Source of the DNA: CAZCGA01 sp964498075
GTDB taxonomy: Bacteria > Desulfobacterota > Binatia > HRBIN30
DNA length: 64,000 nucleotides
Assembly: GCA_964498075.1 (NCBI GenBank)
Contig: CAZCGA010000021.1
Coordinates: 1 to 64,000 of the forward strand
Direction of reading: 5' to 3'
Of the stretch, positions 25,233 through 33,690 are shown piece after piece; position 1 is the first letter of the stretch, and every line of letters starts with the position of its first letter. Both the position numbers and the translations under genes were made by a program. The notes beneath the pieces were generated by a model. The model ran no database searches. It saw only the letters and a list, made by a program, of their open reading frames with translations, and was not told the origin of the DNA.

Positions 25233-26021
25233 CTACCGCTCCAGCGCGGCCTGCAGCTCCGTCGGCAAGGCCGCGGAGAAGTCGAGGCGCAGCGGCGTGA
25301 TCGCGATGGCGCCGCCGGCGACTACTTGCATGTCGCCATCATCCGGCGACTCCAACGCTCGCAGTGACTGGAAGCGGTGCAGGTAGCCGCCGTCAGGACC
25401 AGGGACGAACAGCGGACCGTAACGCGACCGGGTCACCCGCGCGACGACCCGCGGTGTCTCCGCCGTCACGTCGGCAGGCATGTTGACCGAGAAACAGTCG
25501 ATCTCGGCGGGGAAGCCGGCAGTGAGAATCTTCTCGACCATATCGGCCGCCGCATCGGCCGCAGCCACAGGCCGCGCGCCCAACGCGGCAATACGCTGCA
25601 CGCCGGCGAGACCGTAGGCGTCGTTGGGAATCGCCATCGAGAACGCAATCGAAGGCACGCCTGCAATCCATGCCTCCAAGGCGCCACCCACGGTGCCGCT
25701 GGACAGCAGGAACGCCAACCCGAAGTTCAGACCCAGGTTGATGCCCGACACCACGAGATCGGGGGGATCGCTGTAGAGCGTGTGCACGCCGAGGTTCACA
25801 CAATCCGCCGGCGAGCCGCTCACGGCATACATCGAGATGCCCGCGCGCTCGGTGGCCTGCGCCTGCAACACCTCGAAACGCGTGATCGCCTTGCCGATCC
25901 AGCTGCGCTCGGTCGACGGGACCACGACGCGCACCGTTCCGAGCCGCTGCAGGGCGCGCACCAGCGGCACGAGCGCCGGTGAGTCGATGCCATCATCGTT
26001 GGTGACCAGAATCGTTCGCAT
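25233..26021 (-). CDS. surE: SurE 5'-nucleotidase
   Basis: A 262-residue SurE. It starts MRTILVTNDDGIDSPALVPL with the metal-binding DD pair, then VVVPSTERSWIGKAIT, GSPADCVNLG and DLVVSGINLGLNFG with the second metal-site asparagine, and the SSGTVGGALEAWIAGVPSIA segment. It dephosphorylates nucleoside monophosphates and helps stationary-phase survival. It is third in a minus-strand run with the acyl-CoA dehydrogenase and a membrane glycosyltransferase, six bases after the latter. Confidence 0.93.
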   Translation of the reverse strand: MRTILVTNDDGIDSPALVPLVRALQRLGTVRVVVPSTERSWIGKAITRFEVLQAQATERAGISMYAVSGSPADCVNLGVHTLYSDPPDLVVSGINLGLNFGLAFLLSSGTVGGALEAWIAGVPSIAFSMAIPNDAYGLAGVQRIAALGARPVAAADAAADMVEKILTAGFPAEIDCFSVNMPADVTAETPRVVARVTRSRYGPLFVPGPDGGYLHRFQSLRALESPDDGDMQVVAGGAIAITPLRLDFSAALPTELQAALER

Positions 26022-26027
26022 GGCTCG

Positions 26028-27599
26028 CTATCCGTTCTGCCCGCCCATTGCGACGGCTCTCGTCTCAGGTGCTCCCTCCCACGGCGGCGTCATCGGCGTC
26101 CCCAACGCGATGAGCGAGGCTGCCGCCGCCGAGTCGTCGCGGACGTAGATGGTGACGGGGCGCTCAGAGGAAGAGTCGACGCGGAAGCGGTAGGGACGGT
26201 AGCGTAGGTGGAACTCCTCCGACATGAGGAGCTCGAAGTCGGTGAGGAACCAGACGCGCGGATCCGCTCCGAGATAGCCCTCCGCCGGTCCGAGGATGAT
26301 CACGTCGGGGCGCCGACTCAACACGTAGGCGCCGTCGCCCTTGCCGTGCCCCGGTATCCTCTGGTTCGACGTGGTTGGGTGGGTCACCACACGCCGGGCA
26401 ATGTGTCGATCGTTCAGGCCCAGACTATCGACGAATCGCAACGCCGGCGCGAAGTATGGCGTGGAGCCGGCGGTCGCCGTGGCCACCAGCGCACCGGGTG
26501 GCAGATGCGCCTGGAGAAAACGTCCGACCCGCTCGCCGATGAATGCGGCACGGTCGGTCGTCACCTGCGGCCACAGCGCGAACCACACCTGCCACGCCAC
26601 AGCAGCGCACACGACGGCCGCGGTGAGCCGCGCGCGACCGCGCGTCGTCGCCGCGCCGTTCGTGCCCGCCGCAAAAAAAATGAGGACGATGGCCGGGACG
26701 ACGAGACGCGCGCCGGCCATGTGATCGCCCCCGCCGAGCAGCAGCGCGGCGAGCACCGGGAACGCGAGCAACACGATCCAAGCGGAACGGCCTCGGGGTG
26801 TGACCATCAAACAGAGCGCCGCCGCAAACGCGCCGGGTAACCACTCCGGAGCCGTCATGTTCAGGTAATGCAGCCCGGCGTCCAGCTGCGCTGCAACCGG
26901 GAATCCTTCGATCTTGGCGCGCGCCGTGTTGGGAAGGTAATCGCCATAGTACGCCGCTCGGAACGCGAGATAGGCACCAACCGGCAGGAAGAAGCCAGCC
27001 GCCGCGCTCAGCAGCGGTTGCGCGCGCCGCGCCGTCGCGACCCAGCAGAGCGCGAGCAACCCGGCGCCGAAGCCCTCGGGCCGGGTGAGCGCCGCCGCCG
27101 CGAACGCCGCACCTGCGCAGGCGGCGGTGCGGACCGCACGGACATCATCGACCGTGCACTGCTCGTGCGCCTGCAGTGCGAGCCACGCCGCCGCCGCCAG
27201 CCAAAAGCAGAGGCTCGTCGTCTCCAGCCCCCCGAGAGTCCACAGGAGGACACCCGGCTGTGTCGCCACCAACAACAGCGTCAGCGGCGTTGCACGTGCC
27301 CACCACCACAACGCGAACAGACCGGCCAGGTAGGCGAGACCCAACACGCGTGTCGCCACTATGAGATCGACGCCCAACCCACCGAGCAGCGTGACCTGCG
27401 CCAGCCACAGCGGATGGGTGAAGCCCTCCACATACTCGCCGTCGTTCCAGGTGGGGCCGTGGCCCGCCAGAAGACGGCTCGCGTAGCGCAGCGTGATGAA
27501 CGCGTCGTCGTGGTAGAAGTGGCGGACGCAGAGCAGTCCGCTCGCAGCCAAGACTGCGGCGGCGCAGTAGAGCGCCGCTCCACTCACTGAAGTCCGCAC
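26028..27599 (-). CDS. GT-C-fold membrane glycosyltransferase (AftB/PMT-like)
   Basis: A 523-residue polytopic protein starting at GTG 27599, a few bases after the dehydrogenase stop. The first extracytoplasmic loop reads HFYHDDAFITLRYASRLLAG and then WNDGEYVEGFTHPLW. This is the DDAxIxxRYxxNLxxGxG...NxGExVEGxTxPLW signature shared by arabinosyltransferase AftB-like and other GT-C proteins. About ten transmembrane segments and a soluble C-terminal domain follow. It is expected to use a polyprenyl-phosphate sugar at the outer face of the membrane; the sugar is unknown. Confidence 0.75.
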   Translation of the reverse strand: MRTSVSGAALYCAAAVLAASGLLCVRHFYHDDAFITLRYASRLLAGHGPTWNDGEYVEGFTHPLWLAQVTLLGGLGVDLIVATRVLGLAYLAGLFALWWWARATPLTLLLVATQPGVLLWTLGGLETTSLCFWLAAAAWLALQAHEQCTVDDVRAVRTAACAGAAFAAAALTRPEGFGAGLLALCWVATARRAQPLLSAAAGFFLPVGAYLAFRAAYYGDYLPNTARAKIEGFPVAAQLDAGLHYLNMTAPEWLPGAFAAALCLMVTPRGRSAWIVLLAFPVLAALLLGGGDHMAGARLVVPAIVLIFFAAGTNGAATTRGRARLTAAVVCAAVAWQVWFALWPQVTTDRAAFIGERVGRFLQAHLPPGALVATATAGSTPYFAPALRFVDSLGLNDRHIARRVVTHPTTSNQRIPGHGKGDGAYVLSRRPDVIILGPAEGYLGADPRVWFLTDFELLMSEEFHLRYRPYRFRVDSSSERPVTIYVRDDSAAAASLIALGTPMTPPWEGAPETRAVAMGGQNG

Positions 27600-27608
27600 A
27601 TCGCACCC

Positions 27609-29375
27609 CTACTCGACGCCTGCGAGCGCCTCGGGCGGGACCGGCGTCCAGTCGGCGAGCGCGTCGAGCCATTCCAGGTGGCGCGCCGAGAAGATCGGCA
27701 GGTTGGGCGGCGCTGGACGCAGCCATCGGCGCGCGTACAGCGCGGCGACGAGAAACTTGCGGAAGTCGCCGCTGCGGTCGCACAGGATCTGGCCTTCCGC
27801 GAGGAGGAGACTCGACGCCAGCACGTGGTACAAGGCGTCGGCGACCGGCCGGGCGCACAGCTCGCGCTCGGGCTCAGCAAGCGCCGGCCATCCGGCGATC
27901 TGGCGCTCGTTGTCACGCAGCGCCGCCCGCACCTCGTTGACGCACGCCGCCGCCGCCGGCTCGGTCACGGTCTCCAAGCGCTGCGTGATCAACCGCCCGA
28001 GCGCGGGGTGACAGTCTTCGCGCTGGATCGCGCGTTGCACATCCAAAGCGACGACGTTGCTGGCGCCTTCCCAGATCGCGCCCAGAAAGCTGTCGCGCAC
28101 CAACCGCGGGTTCACCCACTCTTCGATGTAGCCGTTGCCGCCGCGCACGTTCATCGCCTCGCCGGCGACGGTGCGGGCGCGCAGGGTGATCCAATACTTC
28201 GCCAGCGGCGTGAGAATGCGGAAGAGCGGGCGATCGGCCGCCGAGCCGCCATCCCACCGATCGAGCGTCGCGGCGGCGGTGAGCACTACCGACGCGGCGG
28301 CTTCGCTGTCGAGCAGCATGTCCAGTAGGTTGGCGCGCAACAACGGCAGCTCGATCAGTGCCCGGCCGAAGGCGGCACGCTGGCGGGCGTGGACCAGCGA
28401 CTCCAGGAGACTGCGGCGCATGATGCCCGCCGCGCGCATCGCGTTGGAGAGTCGCGACACGTTGACCATCTCCATCATCTGACGGAAGCCCTTGGTCAGG
28501 TCGCCGACCACGTGCGCAACCGCGCCGGCGTATGTGACCTCGCCCGTGGCCATCGAGCGCGATCCGAGCTTGTCCTTGAGGCGGTTGATGGTCCAAGCGT
28601 TCTTCGAGCCGTCCGGCAAGTACTTCGACACCAGGAACATGCCGAGGCCTTTGGTCCCGGCGGGCGCGCCCTCCGGACGCGCCAGCGTCAGCGCTACCTC
28701 GGCGTTGGCGTTTGAGCAGAACCACTTGTCGCCCCACAGGCGCCAAGTGCCGTCGGCATCGCGCCGTGCGATCGTCGTGCTGGTGCCGACGTCCGAGCCG
28801 CCCGTCTTCTCCGTCATCCACTGCGTGCCCTGCCACAGCTCGTCGAAGTTGGTGGTCGTCAAGCGCGGCAGGTACGCGGCCTTGAGCGCGTCGCTGCCAT
28901 AGAGCCGCAGCATGCGCGACGTCGAGTCGGTCACCGACACGGGGCAGAGGAGGCCGAATTCGGATTGCGCAAACAGGTACGACAGTGCGTACTTCACGAC
29001 GTGCGGCACACGCTCGGGCCAACCGAGCGCGCCGGGTCGATGCGACATCGCGGCCAGCCCGAAGCGCGCAAACGCGATGCGCTCCATCTCGACGTACGCC
29101 GGGTGGCGCACGATCTCATCGACGCGCTCGCCACGCGCGTCCCAGGCGCGCAGCAGCGGCGGGTTGCGGTCCGCCTCCGCCGCCAGCGCGTCGAGCTCGC
29201 CGCCGGCCACGGCGCCCATCTCCACCAGATGCAGCCGCGCGCGCTCGAAGACGGCAGGCGCCATCACGGTGGAGCAGACGAACTCGAGATTGGGGTCCGC
29301 GAGATAGAAGTTCGTACCACGAGTGGTCGGCATCGCGTCGGCCGCCGGCTTGGGGTGATCCGATGACATTGTCAT
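27609..29375 (-). CDS. Acyl-CoA dehydrogenase, AidB-like
   Basis: A 588-residue flavoprotein of the large acyl-CoA dehydrogenase group. WQGTQWMTEKTGGSDVGTST is the FAD/substrate loop, GDKWFCSNANAEVALTLARP the middle beta-domain, and NRLKDKLGSRSMATGEVTYA the linker. MNVRGGNGYIEEWVNPRLVR with EGASNVVALDVQRAI gives the C-terminal dimer/FAD part and the AidB-type Glu. The start is taken as the ATG at 29375; another ATG lies two codons later. It likely oxidises branched or unusual acyl-CoAs; a DNA-repair role like E. coli AidB is possible but less likely. Confidence 0.9.
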   Translation of the reverse strand: MTMSSDHPKPAADAMPTTRGTNFYLADPNLEFVCSTVMAPAVFERARLHLVEMGAVAGGELDALAAEADRNPPLLRAWDARGERVDEIVRHPAYVEMERIAFARFGLAAMSHRPGALGWPERVPHVVKYALSYLFAQSEFGLLCPVSVTDSTSRMLRLYGSDALKAAYLPRLTTTNFDELWQGTQWMTEKTGGSDVGTSTTIARRDADGTWRLWGDKWFCSNANAEVALTLARPEGAPAGTKGLGMFLVSKYLPDGSKNAWTINRLKDKLGSRSMATGEVTYAGAVAHVVGDLTKGFRQMMEMVNVSRLSNAMRAAGIMRRSLLESLVHARQRAAFGRALIELPLLRANLLDMLLDSEAAASVVLTAAATLDRWDGGSAADRPLFRILTPLAKYWITLRARTVAGEAMNVRGGNGYIEEWVNPRLVRDSFLGAIWEGASNVVALDVQRAIQREDCHPALGRLITQRLETVTEPAAAACVNEVRAALRDNERQIAGWPALAEPERELCARPVADALYHVLASSLLLAEGQILCDRSGDFRKFLVAALYARRWLRPAPPNLPIFSARHLEWLDALADWTPVPPEALAGVE

Positions 29376-29488
29376 GCGCGCCACCCTAGCGCGGCGAGGG
29401 GCTGGTTGAGAAGCGCACTTATCGTGTCGTATACCGTCTGCCTCCGGCAGGCACAGAGACCCTCCGCCACCATCTCCAGGGCGGACTC

Positions 29489-31042
29489 CTATAGCGGCGG
29501 TGCGGGGGCACAGGAAAAGGCAAACGTACGGGCGCGCACCGACAGTTGCCCGGGTGGCGACCCCGCGTCGCAGCGCACCAGCCAATGGTCGCGCATCGGC
29601 GCGAAGCTGGTTACGGTGTACGCCGTTGACGGGGTGAACTGCATGGCTTCCATCTGGTTGAGCGAAGGCTCGTCGAGCATCGACCACGTCGGTACGACTT
29701 CGATGTAGCGCGGCGGATGCGCCTCGAGGAACGCTTGCGCGTCGCTGCCGAGCATCTGCGCGTTGTTGAGACCGATGAGGTCCACGACAAACGCCGCACC
29801 GAAGTAGCGGACGGCACCGGCATCAATGGCCCACACCACGTCGGTCGGCGCCGCCGTGGCCAGGAAGCGTCCCATGGCGACCTGCACGTCATCAATGTTG
29901 CGCGCATCGTTCGACAGGCTCCGATAGCGCGGCGGCGCCGCGATGATCAGGCTCGCCGCCGGGATCGCCAGCAGCGCCGCTCGCCCGACGGCGGTCGACC
30001 ACGGCGAGAGCCAGCGGATCACCTCGTTTGCGAGCCGTGGCAGCGGCGCCACGATCAATGGCAAGGCCGGCAGAACGTAGCGTTGATGGTAGAAGGCGTC
30101 CGGGTCGACCGGCGCGATCAAGGCGAACGAAACGGCGCAGAAGAGCAGCCCGTTGAGGAACGACGCCGCAGCAGCGCTGCGGCCCGTGGCGGCGCGCTCC
30201 GACCACAGCACGACGCCCGCAACGCCTGCGAGCACCACCAGCAGCACGGACGAGTCGGCGATCGGAATGCGCTTCAACAGCTCGCTGAACCCCATCCACT
30301 GAGCGTTCAACACGCCGATTCCCGCCCCGACCTTCGCATAAAACGTCGCCGGCAGCGGGCGCCCGGAGATCGACAGGTTGCGCAGAGCGAGCAACCCGAA
30401 GGACGCGGCGTTGCCCGCGAACGCCGCCGCCAAAGCGGTTACGAGCCTGCCGCGCGCCCGTCGCAGGTGCAGCGCCACGGGCAGACCCCAGCACAGTACG
30501 GCCAGCTCCGGACGCGCCAGCGGCGCAGCGGCGCACAGGAATGCGTAGGGCACGAAGCCGCCACGGCGCGCCGCGTACACGAGAGCTGCCGCCGCGAGTG
30601 TCGCCAGCGGGATTTCCATGCCGCTGACGCTGGCACTTACCAAGCTCGGATGAAACGCCACGAGCGCCGCACCCGTGAACCGCATCCCCGTGTCCGGCTG
30701 GTCCTCATCGAAGGCGTGGAAGATCAGCAGCGCCGAGCACAGGTGCAACCCAAACCCGAGCAGCTTGCTCAGCACCACGATGGCGCGCGGTCGCACCGCG
30801 AGCAGATGCGGCAGCGCCAGGATCACCGACCACAGCGGCGACGTCGCGCCGGTCGCCGGGATGCCGGGGTTGTAGGCCAAGCGTCCCGACCCCGCCAGCG
30901 CGCGCCCGTACATAGCGTGGATCCATGCATCATCGAGCGGGAAGCCTTGCAGGGTCAGATAGTCGGGGGCCACGACCAACAACGTCCCCAACCCGGCAAG
31001 TGCCGCCAACGCGATGAGCAGGTGGGGCGAGCGTGCACTCAT
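29489..31042 (-). CDS. Polytopic membrane protein with GT-C-like signature
   Basis: A 517-residue protein with a signal/first helix then PLDDAWIHAMYGRALAGSGR and PATGATSPLWSVILALPHL, a DDxWxxxxYxRxLxxxG...GxTSPLW pattern that parallels GT-C transferases. Eleven or so transmembrane segments and a C-terminal soluble region follow. The latter carries IDAGAVRYFGAAFVVDLIGL and NNAQMLG, a feature common in this family (a gene 6 kb away has a matching FVDSLGLNDRHI). Its ATG overlaps the upstream gene stop by four bases (ATGA). Confidence 0.65.
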   Translation of the reverse strand: MSARSPHLLIALAALAGLGTLLVVAPDYLTLQGFPLDDAWIHAMYGRALAGSGRLAYNPGIPATGATSPLWSVILALPHLLAVRPRAIVVLSKLLGFGLHLCSALLIFHAFDEDQPDTGMRFTGAALVAFHPSLVSASVSGMEIPLATLAAAALVYAARRGGFVPYAFLCAAAPLARPELAVLCWGLPVALHLRRARGRLVTALAAAFAGNAASFGLLALRNLSISGRPLPATFYAKVGAGIGVLNAQWMGFSELLKRIPIADSSVLLVVLAGVAGVVLWSERAATGRSAAAASFLNGLLFCAVSFALIAPVDPDAFYHQRYVLPALPLIVAPLPRLANEVIRWLSPWSTAVGRAALLAIPAASLIIAAPPRYRSLSNDARNIDDVQVAMGRFLATAAPTDVVWAIDAGAVRYFGAAFVVDLIGLNNAQMLGSDAQAFLEAHPPRYIEVVPTWSMLDEPSLNQMEAMQFTPSTAYTVTSFAPMRDHWLVRCDAGSPPGQLSVRARTFAFSCAPAPPL

Positions 31043-32517
31043 GGAACCGGTTGGGTCACCCGGTAGAGCCGCCAGCGCCCCTTGCTGGTTGCCGGTGTGA
31101 TCTCCGATTTCGCCGAGAAGACCGCATGGGTGTCCGGGCGCGCGTTGATGATGGCGTAGTCGAAATAGGCGAAGTCGGCCGGTTGCACCCGCTCGGCAAA
31201 CCATTCCAGCGTGTTCGTCCACGGCTGCTTGTGCCGCTCTTTGAAGACGACCAGGCTGGGTGCGAACTGTGCGAACGAGAAGTTCAACTGCCCGCCTTTG
31301 AGCACCTGTGCGTACGCGAACGCCTGCATGAACGGCCGCCCTTTGATGACCGCGCTGTCCTTCACGAAGTCGAGACCGAGGACACGCGACGTGGCCGGAA
31401 GCGTCTCGAGCGCCTCGCGTAGGCCAGACATTTCGACTCGCTCGAACCGCATCCACGCGAGCGCCGTTGAGAGACAAAAGACAGCAACGACAGCCAGCGA
31501 CACGACGCGCTGCAGCGCAACGTCGAAGACCGGGGCGGGGACCGCGAGGACGAGCAGGATCATACCCGGCGGCACCCAGCGGGCAGCAAACTGAATCGTG
31601 TTCATATGCTGGTCGGGCAGGAAGAGCGCCGAAACGAGAAACAGCGCCGCGGCGAACAGCAGCTCGGCGTCGACGTCGTTCCGCGCCGCCGCCCGGTGCT
31701 GCCACAACGCAACCAGCACCCAGGCCGTCAGCGCACCGGCGACGGCATATTCGGTGGGACCGTACAGGCCGCCGAACGCGGCGTCGACCAGCCACGAAAA
31801 CGACACGCGACCGGTGGGGGTGTCGGCCCACACGGTTGATGAAACGAAACCCGCCGCCGACAGCTGCGGATACCAGACGGCTGCCGCCACCAGGACCGGG
31901 ACCACGCTCGCAAGGCGCATGAGCGCCACCCGACGCACCACGGGAAACCGTACGCTGCTCACCAGCAGCCACAACATCCCCGCACCGAACCACAGCGCGT
32001 GACTCATGTAGAGGAGGAGCGCTGCGCCCGAGAGCATGACGACGTCGACCGGGCGCAACGGCGCCGCGCGCGTCCGCGCCGTCACCAGCAGCCACAGCAC
32101 GAATGCCGGCCAACCGACGGCAAAGCTGAAGAAGCCCCAGTACACGGCGCTGTTGAAGAACAGCAGCGACGCGAGCACGGCGGCGGCCGCCGGCCGGCGG
32201 CGCTTGGCGGCGAGCCCGTGGACCGCCACGGTCCACAGCAACCCAACCACCAGCGTTGCCATGCGGCCCGCACCCTCGGGCCCGAAGAGCGCCCAGCCGA
32301 GGCCCAGCAGCGCGTAGGATACGCTGTACGGCGTGAACCACTGAATCCGGTACGCGCTGCCCGGGTTGTTCAGCGCGTCGAGGAACAGCCGGATCTGCGC
32401 CGTCTGCTGCGGTAAGTCGGTGATCGGCGGGACCTGCACCACCAGAAACGGGATCGCCACACAGATGCAGCACACCAGCGCCATGACGGCGCGCACGGTG
32501 CGCTCACGGTCCGGCAT
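31039..32517 (-). CDS. Polytopic membrane protein, unidentified
   Basis: A 492-residue protein with an N-terminal helix, the conserved-looking PPITDLPQQTAQIRLFLD in the first external loop, about eleven membrane segments and a soluble C-terminus ending in KGRWRLYRVTQ. The layout (acidic first loop, many helices, C-terminal globular part) fits a membrane glycosyltransferase or lipid-glycan enzyme, but no family is recognised. It is the first gene of a two-gene minus-strand operon with the 517-residue protein, so a joint glycan role is plausible. Confidence 0.5.
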   Translation of the reverse strand: MPDRERTVRAVMALVCCICVAIPFLVVQVPPITDLPQQTAQIRLFLDALNNPGSAYRIQWFTPYSVSYALLGLGWALFGPEGAGRMATLVVGLLWTVAVHGLAAKRRRPAAAAVLASLLFFNSAVYWGFFSFAVGWPAFVLWLLVTARTRAAPLRPVDVVMLSGAALLLYMSHALWFGAGMLWLLVSSVRFPVVRRVALMRLASVVPVLVAAAVWYPQLSAAGFVSSTVWADTPTGRVSFSWLVDAAFGGLYGPTEYAVAGALTAWVLVALWQHRAAARNDVDAELLFAAALFLVSALFLPDQHMNTIQFAARWVPPGMILLVLAVPAPVFDVALQRVVSLAVVAVFCLSTALAWMRFERVEMSGLREALETLPATSRVLGLDFVKDSAVIKGRPFMQAFAYAQVLKGGQLNFSFAQFAPSLVVFKERHKQPWTNTLEWFAERVQPADFAYFDYAIINARPDTHAVFSAKSEITPATSKGRWRLYRVTQPVP

Positions 32518-32705
32518 CGAATCTCACAGTCCCTTCATGGAAGCGTCCCTCGCCTCTGGCACAAACCGCCGGGCATAGCCAGCGAGACCGTCTTGCACGG
32601 CGCCTGCAGTGAGATTAGCTTCGCCGCATCGGATGTCGTACAGGCGGCATCAGAGTGGAATGGGGGCACTTGCAATGCCCGGCGATGGAGACGGAGCGCA
32701 CGGCC

Positions 32706-33125
32706 ATGGAAAGCAAGGTGATCAAGTCTGAGGACGAATGGCGCCAACTGCTCACGCCCGAGCAGTACGCCGTCTGCCGGAAGAAAGGAACGGAGCGCGC
32801 GTTCACCGGCGAGCACTGGGACAACCACGTGCCCGGCGTTTACCGCTGCGTCGCCTGCGGCACCCCGGTGTTCGGTTCCGAGACCAAGTTCGACTCCGGC
32901 ACCGGCTGGCCGAGTTTCTGGGCGCCGATCGATCCGGCAAACATCGGCACGGAAGAAGACCCCGGCCTCTTCATGCGGCGGACGGAGGTCCACTGCGCCG
33001 CGTGCCACGCCCATTTGGGGCACGTCTTCAACGACGGCCCCGCACCGACGGGCCAGCGCTACTGCCTGAACTCAGTTTCCCTCGACTTCGTCCCGAAGGG
33101 AGGGGACGACAAGTCGGGCGCGTGA
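32706..33125 (+). CDS. msrB: Peptide-methionine (R)-S-oxide reductase
   Basis: A 139-residue MsrB. It has the zinc cysteines in YRCVACGTPVFG and CAACHAHLGH, the substrate segment FDSGTGWPSFW, and the catalytic cysteine in RYCLNSVSLDF. Two in-frame ATGs exist upstream (32655, 32688); MESKVIKSEDEW at 32706 matches the family's length. It repairs oxidised methionine (R epimer) in the cytoplasm. The stop shares a base with the ATG of the next gene. Confidence 0.93.
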   Translation: MESKVIKSEDEWRQLLTPEQYAVCRKKGTERAFTGEHWDNHVPGVYRCVACGTPVFGSETKFDSGTGWPSFWAPIDPANIGTEEDPGLFMRRTEVHCAACHAHLGHVFNDGPAPTGQRYCLNSVSLDFVPKGGDDKSGA

Positions 33126-33643
33126 TGCGGAACTCGGTGATTCACCACAGCATGATCATTCGCGACGCCGGCGAGATCGACCTCCCCGCGATCGTCGAGA
33201 TCTACAACTCCACCATCCCCGACCGCATGGCGACGGCGGACACCGAACCGGTGTCCGTCGACAGCCGCATCCCCTGGTTCCGCGAGCACACGCCAGCCAG
33301 CCGCCCGCTGCTGGTGATGGAGAGCGACGGAACCGTCGCCGGTTGGTTCAGCTTCCAATCGTTCTACGGGCGGCCGGCGTATCACGCCACCGCCGAGGTC
33401 AGCATCTACGTTACCGCGGCGGACCGTCGCCGCGGTGCGGCTCGGCAGCTCCTCGCCGAGGGCATCCGGCGCAGCCCGGCGCTCGGGCTGTCGACGCTCG
33501 TCGGCTACATCTTCGGACACAACCAGCCCAGCCTGCGGCTCTTCGAGAGCTTCGGATTTCAGCGCTGGGGCTTGCTGCCGCGCATTGCTGAGCTGGACGG
33601 AGTCGAGCGTGACCTGGTCATCGTGGGATTGCGGATTGACTGA
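33125..33643 (+). CDS. GNAT acetyltransferase, phosphinothricin-acetyltransferase-like
   Basis: A 172-residue GNAT protein. IRDAGEIDLPAIVEIYNSTI is the pat/bar-type N-terminus, SVDSRIPWFREH the substrate loop, and VYVTAADRRRGAARQLL the acetyl-CoA pyrophosphate loop (R-x-x-G-x-A). LFESFGFQRWGLLPRIAELD follows. It is coupled to msrB through a TGATG overlap; an alternative ATG lies at 33152. The natural substrate is probably an amino acid analogue such as methionine sulfoximine or sulfone, which would fit the msrB context. That is inference. Confidence 0.88.
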   Translation: MRNSVIHHSMIIRDAGEIDLPAIVEIYNSTIPDRMATADTEPVSVDSRIPWFREHTPASRPLLVMESDGTVAGWFSFQSFYGRPAYHATAEVSIYVTAADRRRGAARQLLAEGIRRSPALGLSTLVGYIFGHNQPSLRLFESFGFQRWGLLPRIAELDGVERDLVIVGLRID

Positions 33644-33690
33644 CCGCTCGGGATGCGAGACTGTGCGCACTGACAAACAAGGGAGTTGCG